A stretch of 5,839 nucleotides of DNA, from assembly GCA_023251335.1 (NCBI GenBank), contig JAHEZA010000183.1, positions 1-5,839 on the forward strand, written 5' to 3'. Below are positions 1-5,772 of the stretch, in pieces (the first letter of the stretch is position 1; each line of letters begins with the position of its first letter). The notes beneath the pieces are model-generated. The model ran no database searches. It was not told where the DNA came from and worked only from the letters and a program-made list of their open reading frames with translations. This stretch comes from Chitinophagaceae bacterium. Lineage in GTDB: Bacteria > Bacteroidota > Bacteroidia > Chitinophagales > Chitinophagaceae. Position numbers and translations under genes: made by a program.

Positions 1-1053
1 GCGTACCTGTTTGTATGTATTATCCCGTTTGTAGATACGGGCGAAAATTGGCTTTTTGCGTTAGCAGGCCTCGCATTTCCGTTGCTCCTATTAGCATTGC
101 TTTTGTTTATAATTTTATGGATACTACTAAGATCAAAATGGGTGTGGGTGTCTGTGGTTGTCATCCTTCTTGGGCTTCAACAAATTCTTGCGGTTTTTTC
201 TTTTCATTTTCCCCGACAATTTAATTTAGTAAAAGGGAAAAATACGCTTCGGATTCTTCATTGGAATGTAGAAAGTTGGGGGGCAGATTTTGACAGAATT
301 GACGGCGGAAGAAAGAGTTATAAACCAGATATGATGAATATTATAGAACGGCAGAATGCAGATGTTCTTTGTTTTGAAGAATACTCGGATATTAAGAACA
401 GTGAGGATTCGCTTTCTAATATCTCTGAATTTAAAAGGTTGGGGTTTCCTTATTATCTATCGGTGCCTACGGATAGCTCTTCTGTTCGAATTACAAAAGG
501 CGTGGCGATATTTTCAAAATATCCGGTGGTTCACTCAGGAATGTACAGCTACGGGCGAAATTCGAATGCTGAACATCTTATTTTTGCTGATATAAATATC
601 GGAAAAGATACCTTCAGGATATTCACAACGCATCTGCAATCTGTTCGCTTTGTATGGCAGGATTATCAAAGCTTAAATAACTTAAAAAGAGCACGGGATC
701 CGGGTTTTGACAATTCGAAAGATATCATTTCAAAATTAAGAAGAGGATATAGATTCCGACATGAACAGGCCCAGATCGTAAAACAAAAATTAGCGGGAAG
801 CCCCTACCCTGTTATTATCACGGGAGATTTTAATGATGTGCCGAATTCAAACACCTATTTTACTATAAGAGGCGATTTACAAGACGCATTTTTGAAGAAA
901 GGTTATTGGATTGGCCGCACCTTTCGCTTTATTTCGCCCACGCTAAGGATCGATTATATTTTTGCTGATAAGAAATTTAAGGTAAAGCAATTCCGTGTGC
1001 TACATGCTCCATATTCGGACCACTTTGCCATCGAGACGGATCTCCTTTATTAA
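1..1053 (+). CDS. Membrane-anchored endonuclease/exonuclease/phosphatase (EEP) family protein, 5' partial
   Basis: The frame is open from base 1, so the true start lies to the left; 350 residues are visible. An internal TTG at 82 is not a credible start because hydrophobic coding sequence runs on upstream of it. In window numbering, the end of one membrane helix (about residues 1-10) is followed by two more, about 17-43 and 47-68. The EEP domain covers about 82-350 with all its metal and catalytic motifs: WNV (N89), FEE (E126/E127), THL (H211), GDFND (D276, N278), IDYIF (D318) and SDH (D340, H341). The family hydrolyses phosphodiesters in nucleic acids, sugar phosphates or phospholipids; the substrate here cannot be told. 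Basic R44 and K46 between the last two helices suggest that loop is cytoplasmic, which puts the catalytic domain in the periplasm. The stop overlaps the stop of the convergent hpf gene. Confidence 0.92.
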   Translation, partial: AYLFVCIIPFVDTGENWLFALAGLAFPLLLLALLLFIILWILLRSKWVWVSVVVILLGLQQILAVFSFHFPRQFNLVKGKNTLRILHWNVESWGADFDRIDGGRKSYKPDMMNIIERQNADVLCFEEYSDIKNSEDSLSNISEFKRLGFPYYLSVPTDSSSVRITKGVAIFSKYPVVHSGMYSYGRNSNAEHLIFADINIGKDTFRIFTTHLQSVRFVWQDYQSLNNLKRARDPGFDNSKDIISKLRRGYRFRHEQAQIVKQKLAGSPYPVIITGDFNDVPNSNTYFTIRGDLQDAFLKKGYWIGRTFRFISPTLRIDYIFADKKFKVKQFRVLHAPYSDHFAIETDLLY

Positions 1054-1349
1054 AGACTTTTTGCCTGCGCTTTTTTTCGCTGCAAAACAGTTTGAAGTGT
1101 CTCCACAGCGCTTGATACCGCTTCTTCAAAGGTGACGGCGTTCTTTTTTACAAAATCGTCATAACCTGGTACAATCAATCTGATATCGCAAATTTTATTG
1201 TCTATTTTGTTTGCGGTGTCAAGTTCCAACGTCACATCGGCGCTAATGATCTTATCATCGAAACGCGATAACTTTCCCACTTTTTCATTTACAAAATCTT
1301 TTAATTCTTGCTTTGCGGTAAATTTTAATGATTGAATGTTGATTTTCAT
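1050..1349 (-). CDS. hpf: Ribosome hibernation-promoting factor, short form (HPF/RaiA family)
   Basis: This 99-residue protein matches the short HPF/YfiA family in length and layout. It starts MKINIQSLKF, has the amphipathic helix with ELKDFVNEKVGKLSRF (about 15-30), central beta strands (ADVTLELD, CDIRLIVPG), and a C-terminal helix TFEEAVSSAVETLQTVLQRKKAQ (about 70-95). Family members bind the 30S decoding region and tRNA/mRNA channel, blocking translation and helping to form inactive ribosomes in stationary phase or starvation. The frame continues 21 codons upstream to an ATG at 1412, but the family always begins at the MKINIQS-type strand, so ATG 1349 is chosen. The long C-terminal dimerisation domain of long HPF is absent. 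The gene appears to stand alone: no recombinase gene or tRNA, its frequent companions in this phylum, is visible within the 283 bp upstream. Confidence 0.93.
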   Translation of the reverse strand: MKINIQSLKFTAKQELKDFVNEKVGKLSRFDDKIISADVTLELDTANKIDNKICDIRLIVPGYDDFVKKNAVTFEEAVSSAVETLQTVLQRKKAQAKSL

Positions 1350-1501
1350 GGTTAATGCCGATTTTATAATAAAATTATTAAGGTTTTGGGAAGATAGATA
1401 TAATATCCGCATTCCGTTTACTAATTCAGAAGTTTAAATAAATATTAGTAAAATCTGGTTGGCCGGGGCGATTCTTATGTTATTTTAATTTTAATACTTT
1501 G

Positions 1502-1530
1502 CAATAATTACTATTAGGGAATAGTTATTG
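1502..1530. repeat. Imperfect hairpin (bulged inverted repeat) upstream of the MORN-like gene
   Basis: CAATAA (1502-1507) pairs with TTATTG (1525-1530), and CTATT (1511-1515) pairs with AATAG (1520-1524), around an AGGG loop (1516-1519). A TTA bulge (1508-1510) sits on the left arm only. That gives 11 base pairs, almost all A:T, directly after a TACTTTG element (1495-1501) that resembles a -7 box. It could be an operator-like dyad or part of an mRNA leader. With such low G+C it may also be chance. Confidence 0.35.
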
Positions 1531-1560
1531 TTGGTATAGAAAGAAAGTTAAATTTTGTTT

Positions 1561-1599
1561 CAAAATGGCTGAAGACGGAAAGAGAAAAAATCCATTTTG
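1561..1599. repeat. Inverted repeat CAAAATGG / CCATTTTG in the leader of the MORN-like gene
   Basis: Perfect 8-base arms at 1561-1568 and 1592-1599 are separated by 23 bases. The left arm can alternatively pair with ATTTTG at 1552-1557 through a 3-base loop, or with ATTTTG at 1603-1608, so several mutually exclusive hairpins are possible. The left arm contains the ATG, and the right arm the last sense codons, of a 12-codon reading frame (1565-1603). No T-run follows, so it is not an intrinsic terminator. A regulatory role is inference only. Confidence 0.35.
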
Positions 1600-1600
1600 G

Positions 1601-1608
1601 TAATTTTG
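1601..1608 (+). promoter_or_regulatory. Candidate Bacteroidota -7 box before the MORN-like gene
   Basis: TAATTTTG matches the Bacteroidota -7 consensus TAnnTTTG exactly. It would start transcription near 1614 and leave a leader of about 19 bases before ATG 1633. No TTG is visible at the -33 distance, so support is partial. A second candidate lies upstream: TTG at 1528-1530, an 18-base spacer, then TAAATTTTG at 1549-1557. The two would give leaders of very different length. Confidence 0.3.
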
Positions 1609-1632
1609 ATCAGAAGTCTTAAAATTTTAATC

Positions 1633-2313
1633 ATGAATTTCATTATCCAGCGGGCAAAGACAATGATGTTACTTTTTATCGGCGTACCATTCATAATGGG
1701 CACCGCAAACGCTCAATATAAAACTTACAAAATTTCTCCTAAAGGAGATACATTGAATGCGATAGATAACAATGGCCTTAAACAAGGGAAGTGGGTTGTA
1801 CATGTAGATCCTTTACGCGGCGAGCCGGGCTACGAAGAGGAAGGTATTTTCATCAACGATAAAAAAGAGGGACAATGGAGAAAGTATAGCTTGATGGGCG
1901 ATCTGATAGCTTATGAAAACTATAAGAATGGTGATAAAGACGGGAAATCAGAATATTTTACTAACCTGGGCGATTTGATCAGGGAAGAAAATTGGCGGGG
2001 CTACAATCCTGACCAGCCTTACGATACAATTCCCGTATATGGCACCGGCAGCAATGAGATATTAAGTTATAAAATTATAAAAGCCCAGCCATATAGTGTA
2101 AAGGACGGCGATTGGACGTATTACGAACCGGGCACAGGAAAAATAATCAAAACAGAAAAGTACGACAGAGGATTTTTAGTTGAGCAACCAAAACCTGCGC
2201 TCGTATCCGAGGGGCCAATGAAAAAGATCGTGCCCAAAGAAGTCCTGGAATGGCAGGAAAAAAACAGCCATAAGAAAAACGTCAAAGTGATAGATGGAAG
2301 TACCCGTCAATAA
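1633..2313 (+). CDS. Exported protein with YwqK/MORN-like repeats, function unknown
   Basis: The protein has 226 residues from ATG 1633. This start gives a normal signal peptide: basic N-region (Q6 R7 A8 K9), hydrophobic core at 11-22, and signal peptidase I site ANA before Q28. The frame extends to a TTG at 1597, and ATG 1663 is another possible start, but it would lose the basic N-region. The mature part carries degenerate repeats with the G-x-W-x-x-Y pattern of the YwqK/MORN family: QGKWVVH (51-57), EGQWRKYSLMGDLI (79-92), DGKSEYFTNLGDLI (103-116) and DGDWTYYEPGTGKII (158-172). Such repeats form short beta hairpins. Some relatives are labelled antitoxin by annotation pipelines, but nothing here shows a toxin partner, and an exported protein would not fit that role. 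The C-terminal 45 residues are charged and outside the repeats. The gene is convergent with holA, 8 bp apart. I do not know its function. Confidence 0.85.
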   Translation: MNFIIQRAKTMMLLFIGVPFIMGTANAQYKTYKISPKGDTLNAIDNNGLKQGKWVVHVDPLRGEPGYEEEGIFINDKKEGQWRKYSLMGDLIAYENYKNGDKDGKSEYFTNLGDLIREENWRGYNPDQPYDTIPVYGTGSNEILSYKIIKAQPYSVKDGDWTYYEPGTGKIIKTEKYDRGFLVEQPKPALVSEGPMKKIVPKEVLEWQEKNSHKKNVKVIDGSTRQ

Positions 2314-2321
2314 TCGCCAGA

Positions 2322-3326
2322 TCATTTACAATTCATTATTTTATAAGATAGCTCTTTCATAATGGAGCCGGGCGAAAGTCCCGCGCTATCAATCCCAATA
2401 CTTTTAAGATTTGAATGATGCAGCAAAATAATAATCTGCTCTATTTGCGAAAAAGAATAGTTTTTAAGTGTATCTAACGCCTGATCTACGAGGTTCGGAT
2501 TAAATGAAAATAGCGGTTTTAGCGCTCTTTCACTTTTATCAGCCATCTGGTAAACCGGCAATATTTTTACAAAATAGGAATATAACGAAGGAAGGATTAA
2601 TTGAATAGGAACCGCTTTGGGGTTCGCTTCAAAATACTGTAGGATCCGGATTGCCTTTGCATTGTCTTTTTTACTAAAGGCGCGCTGCAGTTCAAAAATA
2701 TTATACTCCTTGCTGATACCGATATATTTTTCTATTTCATCTTCGGTAATATTTTTGCCCTTGCCAAGGTTCAGTGAGAGCTTTTCTATCTCATTCACGA
2801 TTCGCGAAAGATCATTACCAATATGTTCCACTAATAGATGTAAAGCCTTTGGCGTGATTTTGAAACCGTTGGTTTGCAGATATCCGTTTATCCAACCCGG
2901 TAATTGATTGTCATAAATTTTCTTTGATAGGAAGACCTCTCCTTTCTTCTTTATCAATTTTGAAAATTTACCGCGTCCGTCAAGAGTCTTTCCTTTGTAA
3001 GAAACTACCAGTATCGTAGAACTCAACGGATTTTCAATATAAGATTCCAATTTTTCTACATCTTTCATTTGTTGAGCTTCTTTTAGCAATACTACTTGCC
3101 GCTCAGCAAACATCGGATAGCGCCGACAGGAGTTGATAATATCAGCCCAGTTGGCATCTTTTCCATAAAAAATGGTTTGGTTGAAAGACGCATCTGCTTC
3201 AGAAAGAATCTTTTTTTCGGCGTATTCCATTATCTCATCTATAAAATATTCCTCTTCTCCCTCCAACCAGTAAACAGGTTTAAAAATATTTTTTTTCCAT
3301 TCGGAAATGATAGATATTGTACTCAT
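2322..3326 (-). CDS. holA: DNA polymerase III subunit delta (clamp loader)
   Basis: This complete 334-residue protein has the usual HolA length and domain order. The N-terminal domain has PVYWLEGEEEYFIDEIM (17-33), a degenerate AAA+ fold without a P-loop as expected for delta. RRYPMFAERQVVLLKEAQ (68-85) follows; M72-F73 align with the hydrophobic wedge that pries open the sliding clamp (L73-F74 in Escherichia coli delta). The middle domain includes the stretch around HIGNDLSRIVNEIEKL. The C-terminal collar helices start near ISKEYNIFELQRAF. In the cytoplasm delta opens the beta clamp as part of the clamp-loader complex and is essential in bacteria studied. The MSTISIISEW start suits the family. 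A TATCTTTG box lies only four bases before the ATG, suggesting a leaderless or nearly leaderless mRNA. No operon partner is visible. Confidence 0.95.
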   Translation of the reverse strand: MSTISIISEWKKNIFKPVYWLEGEEEYFIDEIMEYAEKKILSEADASFNQTIFYGKDANWADIINSCRRYPMFAERQVVLLKEAQQMKDVEKLESYIENPLSSTILVVSYKGKTLDGRGKFSKLIKKKGEVFLSKKIYDNQLPGWINGYLQTNGFKITPKALHLLVEHIGNDLSRIVNEIEKLSLNLGKGKNITEDEIEKYIGISKEYNIFELQRAFSKKDNAKAIRILQYFEANPKAVPIQLILPSLYSYFVKILPVYQMADKSERALKPLFSFNPNLVDQALDTLKNYSFSQIEQIIILLHHSNLKSIGIDSAGLSPGSIMKELSYKIMNCK

Positions 3327-3330
3327 TTTT

Positions 3331-3338
3331 CAAAGATA
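3331..3338 (-). promoter_or_regulatory. Candidate -7 box of holA, abutting the start codon
   Basis: On the minus strand TATCTTTG is an exact match to the Bacteroidota TAnnTTTG -7 consensus and ends four bases before the holA ATG. If used, transcription would begin at or within a few bases of the start codon. A clear -33 TTG is not visible at the usual distance, so the call rests on the -7 box and its position in a divergent spacer. Confidence 0.4.
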
Positions 3339-3460
3339 AAATTTTACACTTAACTTGCAGTAAATCATCGGTTGACGAATATCCAAATGAACTTTGGTTC
3401 TACTTGGCATGATTTTGGAAAATGAACGTATTATCTTAAATCTAAATAAAACAAACAGAC

Positions 3461-4459
3461 ATGAGTTACGAAAACTTCCCTGAAAGCCCGGAAAATCCGG
3501 AATCAAAGGAAACTGTTACCGTCAAAAACAACAACGGTCGCAATATTTTAACCGCTATCCTGGTGATAGCGCTTTTAGGCACCTGGGGCTATATTATCTT
3601 CGACAGAAATAAAACCCGCCAGGAAAAACAAGATCTTACCACACAGATCGTAAACAGTGACTCCGCTAAAAACGAATTGCAGCGCGAGTTAGACGATGCA
3701 GCGCTCAGGCTGGACGCGTTAAAGACCAGCAATGTAAAAGCGGATAGCCTCTTGAAAACAAAAGATAAAGATATTGAGGCATTACAGGCAAGGGTACGTT
3801 CTATTATTCATGATAAAAATGCAACAGCCTCACAATTGGCAGAAGCCAAAAGATTGATCGCGCAACTGAAGGGAAATATTGAAACGTACACTGCACAAAT
3901 AGATTCGCTTACGGTGGCTAACGCTCAATTGACAGAAAACAACAGAGTAGTAACACAACAAAGAGATGTAGCTCAGAAAAACTATGATTCAGCTAATGTG
4001 GTAATTAAGCAAAAAGAAGATGTGATAGACGTAGGCTCCACCTTACATGCCTCTGCTTTTTCAATAGAAGGTATAAAAGAAAAAAAGAGTGGAAAAGAAA
4101 AGGCAACATCAACAGCTAAAAGAGTAGATAAACTAAAAATGTCTTTTGTTCTGGATGAAAACAGGATTACTCAATCAGGATTAAAAGATGTGTATGTTTG
4201 TATTTCGTCTCCTGATGGAAAACCCGTTGCGGTGGATGCACTAGGTTCAGGCACTTTTACTACCCGCGATGGCGCTACGAAAACATTTACTAAAAAAGTA
4301 ACTGTAAACTATGTGCAGGGGCAAAAACAAACTGTAAACGTAGAATGGTCTCAAAACAGCACATTCCAAACAGGGGATTATAAAGTTGAGATTTATAATA
4401 ATGGATTTAAAATAGGCGAAGGAACGGTTACTTTGAAAAAGGGTGGTTTGTTCTCCTAA
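3461..4459 (+). CDS. Membrane-anchored coiled-coil protein with uncharacterised C-terminal beta-rich domain
   Basis: I recognise the type of this 332-residue protein but not a function. It has four parts: a hydrophilic N-terminus rich in P, E, S and N (1-27); one transmembrane helix (about 28-47, ILTAILVIALLGTWGYII); a long heptad-rich coiled coil (about 52-190) with many K, E, Q, A and D-S-A/D-S-L spacings; a basic linker (205-226, K-rich); and a compact beta-rich region (227-332) ending TLKKGGLFS. The last domain looks Ig-like by strand alternation, but no fold is proven. An N-in orientation would place coil and C-domain in the periplasm, yet basic residues flank both sides of the helix, so topology is uncertain. 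A scaffold or envelope-spacer role is possible. ATG 3461 follows an A-rich stretch with no Shine-Dalgarno, and a strong terminator follows the gene, which appears monocistronic. Confidence 0.88.
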   Translation: MSYENFPESPENPESKETVTVKNNNGRNILTAILVIALLGTWGYIIFDRNKTRQEKQDLTTQIVNSDSAKNELQRELDDAALRLDALKTSNVKADSLLKTKDKDIEALQARVRSIIHDKNATASQLAEAKRLIAQLKGNIETYTAQIDSLTVANAQLTENNRVVTQQRDVAQKNYDSANVVIKQKEDVIDVGSTLHASAFSIEGIKEKKSGKEKATSTAKRVDKLKMSFVLDENRITQSGLKDVYVCISSPDGKPVAVDALGSGTFTTRDGATKTFTKKVTVNYVQGQKQTVNVEWSQNSTFQTGDYKVEIYNNGFKIGEGTVTLKKGGLFS

Positions 4460-4491
4460 ATAAAAAAACATTTACAGACTTACATTATTGC

Positions 4492-4525
4492 AAAACGGCA
4501 AGCGATCTATTGCTTGCCGTTTTTT
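4492..4525 (+). terminator. Intrinsic (rho-independent) terminator after the coiled-coil gene
   Basis: The perfect 12-base arms AAAACGGCAAGC (4492-4503) and GCTTGCCGTTTT (4512-4523) enclose the 8-base loop GATCTATT, and a six-T run covers 4520-4525. The GC-rich core followed by T's is a textbook intrinsic terminator, 32 bp past the stop at 4459. The A-run on the left arm means it could also work on the opposite strand. It separates the coiled-coil gene from the GH43 gene, so these are not one operon. Confidence 0.93.
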
Positions 4526-4550
4526 ATTCTGGCATCTGATCCAAAATTTC

Positions 4551-4567
4551 CTGGACGTAAATTGCAA
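4551..4567 (+). promoter_or_regulatory. Sigma-54-like near-match and palindrome upstream of the GH43 gene
   Basis: CTGGACGTAAATTGCAA has the GG and TTGCAA elements of a -24/-12 promoter, but 9 bases lie between GG and GC instead of the required 10. It overlaps a perfect palindrome AATTGCAATT (4560-4569). It would start transcription near 4577, upstream of ATG 4596. The short spacing argues against function, so this is recorded only as a candidate regulatory site. Confidence 0.15.
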
Positions 4568-4595
4568 TTATTCATTTATCCTAAATAAATAATTA

Positions 4596-5669
4596 ATGAG
4601 ATATTTCAGAAGACTTGCTCCCATTTTATTTCTTTTGTATGGCTCCAGCGCCCATTCACAAAAAACAAAACCGGTGAATAAATCCGGCAATCCGGTTTTT
4701 CCCGGTTGGTATGCAGATCCTGAAGCGCACATCTTTGATAATACCTACTGGATTTATCCCACTTATTCCGATGATTATAAAGACGTTCCTTCAGGACGAG
4801 GTTCACTATCGGAATCGCAAAAGGAAATGCAAAAAAATACCATTAATAAATCGTACCTGAAACAAACATTTTTAGATGCCTTTTCATCAAAAGATATGGT
4901 ACATTGGACAAAGCATCCGCATGTATTGGATATAAAGAATGTACCTTGGGCAGCCTATTCAGTGTGGGCGCCTTCTATCACGGAGAAGAATGGAAAGTAT
5001 TATTTGTTTTTCGGGGCCAACGATATTCAAAACGATAACCAGCCAGGCGGCATCGGCATAGCGGTTTCTGATAATCCCGGCGGGCCTTTTATAGATTATC
5101 TCGGTAAACCGCTTATAAATAAATTTTATAACGGCGCGCAGCCAATTGACCAGGACGTATTTCGCGATACAGATGGGCAATATTATCTTATTTATGGTGG
5201 ATGGAAGCATTGTAATATTGGAAAGTTAAATCAGGATTTTACAGGGTTTGTTCCCTTTCCCGATGGCACGTTATTCAAATCTATTACGCCCGATAATTAC
5301 GTCGAGGGGCCTTACATGTTCGTTCGCAATAAGAAATATTATTTCATGTGGTCTGAAGGTGGCTGGACAGGGCCAGATTACAGCGTAGCCTATGCAGTTG
5401 GCGATTCACCATTTGGACCGTTCAAAAGAGTAGGTAAAATTTTGCAACAAGATCCAAAAGTAGCCACAGGCGCAGGCCATAATGGCGTGCTTCATATTCC
5501 GGGTACGGATGACTGGTATATTGTATATCATCGCCGGCCGTTAAACGAAACCGATGGTAATCACCGGGAAGTTTGTATAGACAGGATGTATTTTGATAAA
5601 GATGGAAATATCTTGCCGGTAAAAATCACGAAGGAAGGTGTAGATACGCATCCACTGAGAAAAAAATAA
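4596..5669 (+). CDS. Exported family 43 glycoside hydrolase (GH43)
   Basis: This complete 357-residue protein begins with a signal peptide: R5-R6, hydrophobic core 8-15, likely cut after AHS at 21, no lipobox. The rest is a five-bladed propeller of GH43 length without an added carbohydrate-binding module. Active-site residues are in their usual contexts: D41 in WYADPEA (general base), D185 in QPIDQDVF (pKa modulator), E237 in VEGPYM (general acid) and H295 in GAGHNG (centre of the propeller). DAFSSKDMVHW (94-104) and SVWAPSI (122-128) are further family signatures. GH43 enzymes invert the anomeric configuration and release arabinose, xylose or galactose units from plant polysaccharides; I cannot assign the subfamily or sugar. 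Residues about 61-88 form a polar, low-complexity-like insertion between blades. No SusC/SusD or other glycan gene is adjacent here. ATG 4596 follows A/T-rich sequence without a Shine-Dalgarno. Confidence 0.93.
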   Translation: MRYFRRLAPILFLLYGSSAHSQKTKPVNKSGNPVFPGWYADPEAHIFDNTYWIYPTYSDDYKDVPSGRGSLSESQKEMQKNTINKSYLKQTFLDAFSSKDMVHWTKHPHVLDIKNVPWAAYSVWAPSITEKNGKYYLFFGANDIQNDNQPGGIGIAVSDNPGGPFIDYLGKPLINKFYNGAQPIDQDVFRDTDGQYYLIYGGWKHCNIGKLNQDFTGFVPFPDGTLFKSITPDNYVEGPYMFVRNKKYYFMWSEGGWTGPDYSVAYAVGDSPFGPFKRVGKILQQDPKVATGAGHNGVLHIPGTDDWYIVYHRRPLNETDGNHREVCIDRMYFDKDGNILPVKITKEGVDTHPLRKK

Positions 5670-5724
5670 AAGAAAAATCCAATTATTTATAGGTTTGCTA
5701 CAGCAGTGGAAATTCCCATTGCGT

Positions 5725-5744
5725 CAAAGAATAAAAATTCTTTG
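5725..5744. terminator. AT-rich perfect hairpin, possible weak bidirectional terminator
   Basis: CAAAGAAT (5725-5732) and ATTCTTTG (5737-5744) pair perfectly around AAAA. The hairpin lies 56 bp after the GH43 stop and about 28 bp from the stop of the probable minus-strand gene, where a shared terminator of convergent genes would be expected. Only two G:C pairs per stem and no clean T-run make it much weaker than the one at 4492-4525. Confidence 0.4.
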
Positions 5745-5772
5745 TATTTGTCGGTTTACTGTTGGTTGGAAA

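Noticed and set aside
1059..1087. Inverted repeat TTTTGC/GCAAAA at the EEP-hpf junction as a terminator
   Set aside because: It lies inside hpf coding sequence. The T-run is in the loop rather than after the stem, and the stem has an internal mismatch.
1389..1396. TATCTTCC on the minus strand as an hpf -7 box
   Set aside because: It matches only six of eight consensus positions and has no -33 element; too weak to annotate.
1350..1412. Longer hpf start at ATG 1412, adding 21 residues
   Set aside because: The family begins at the MKINIQS-like first strand. The extra residues have no family match and look like translated promoter region.
1597..1632. TTG 1597 as start of the MORN-like protein
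   Set aside because: It would add 12 hydrophobic residues ahead of a normal signal peptide and overlap the hairpin arm. ATG 1633 gives a standard n-region, core and cleavage site.
1350..1632. tRNA genes or a known riboswitch in the largest intergenic gap
   Set aside because: No cloverleaf, no TTCGA-type T-loop and no recognised aptamer core is visible; only A/T-rich hairpins.
3383..3397. CCAAA...TTTGG dyad in the holA/coiled-coil spacer as an operator
   Set aside because: Five-base arms are expected by chance in A/T-rich spacer DNA, and nothing else supports it.
3461..4459. Toxin, phage tail or secretion-system component identity for the coiled-coil protein
   Set aside because: The coil is generic, with no supporting neighbours or motif, so naming a function would be invention.
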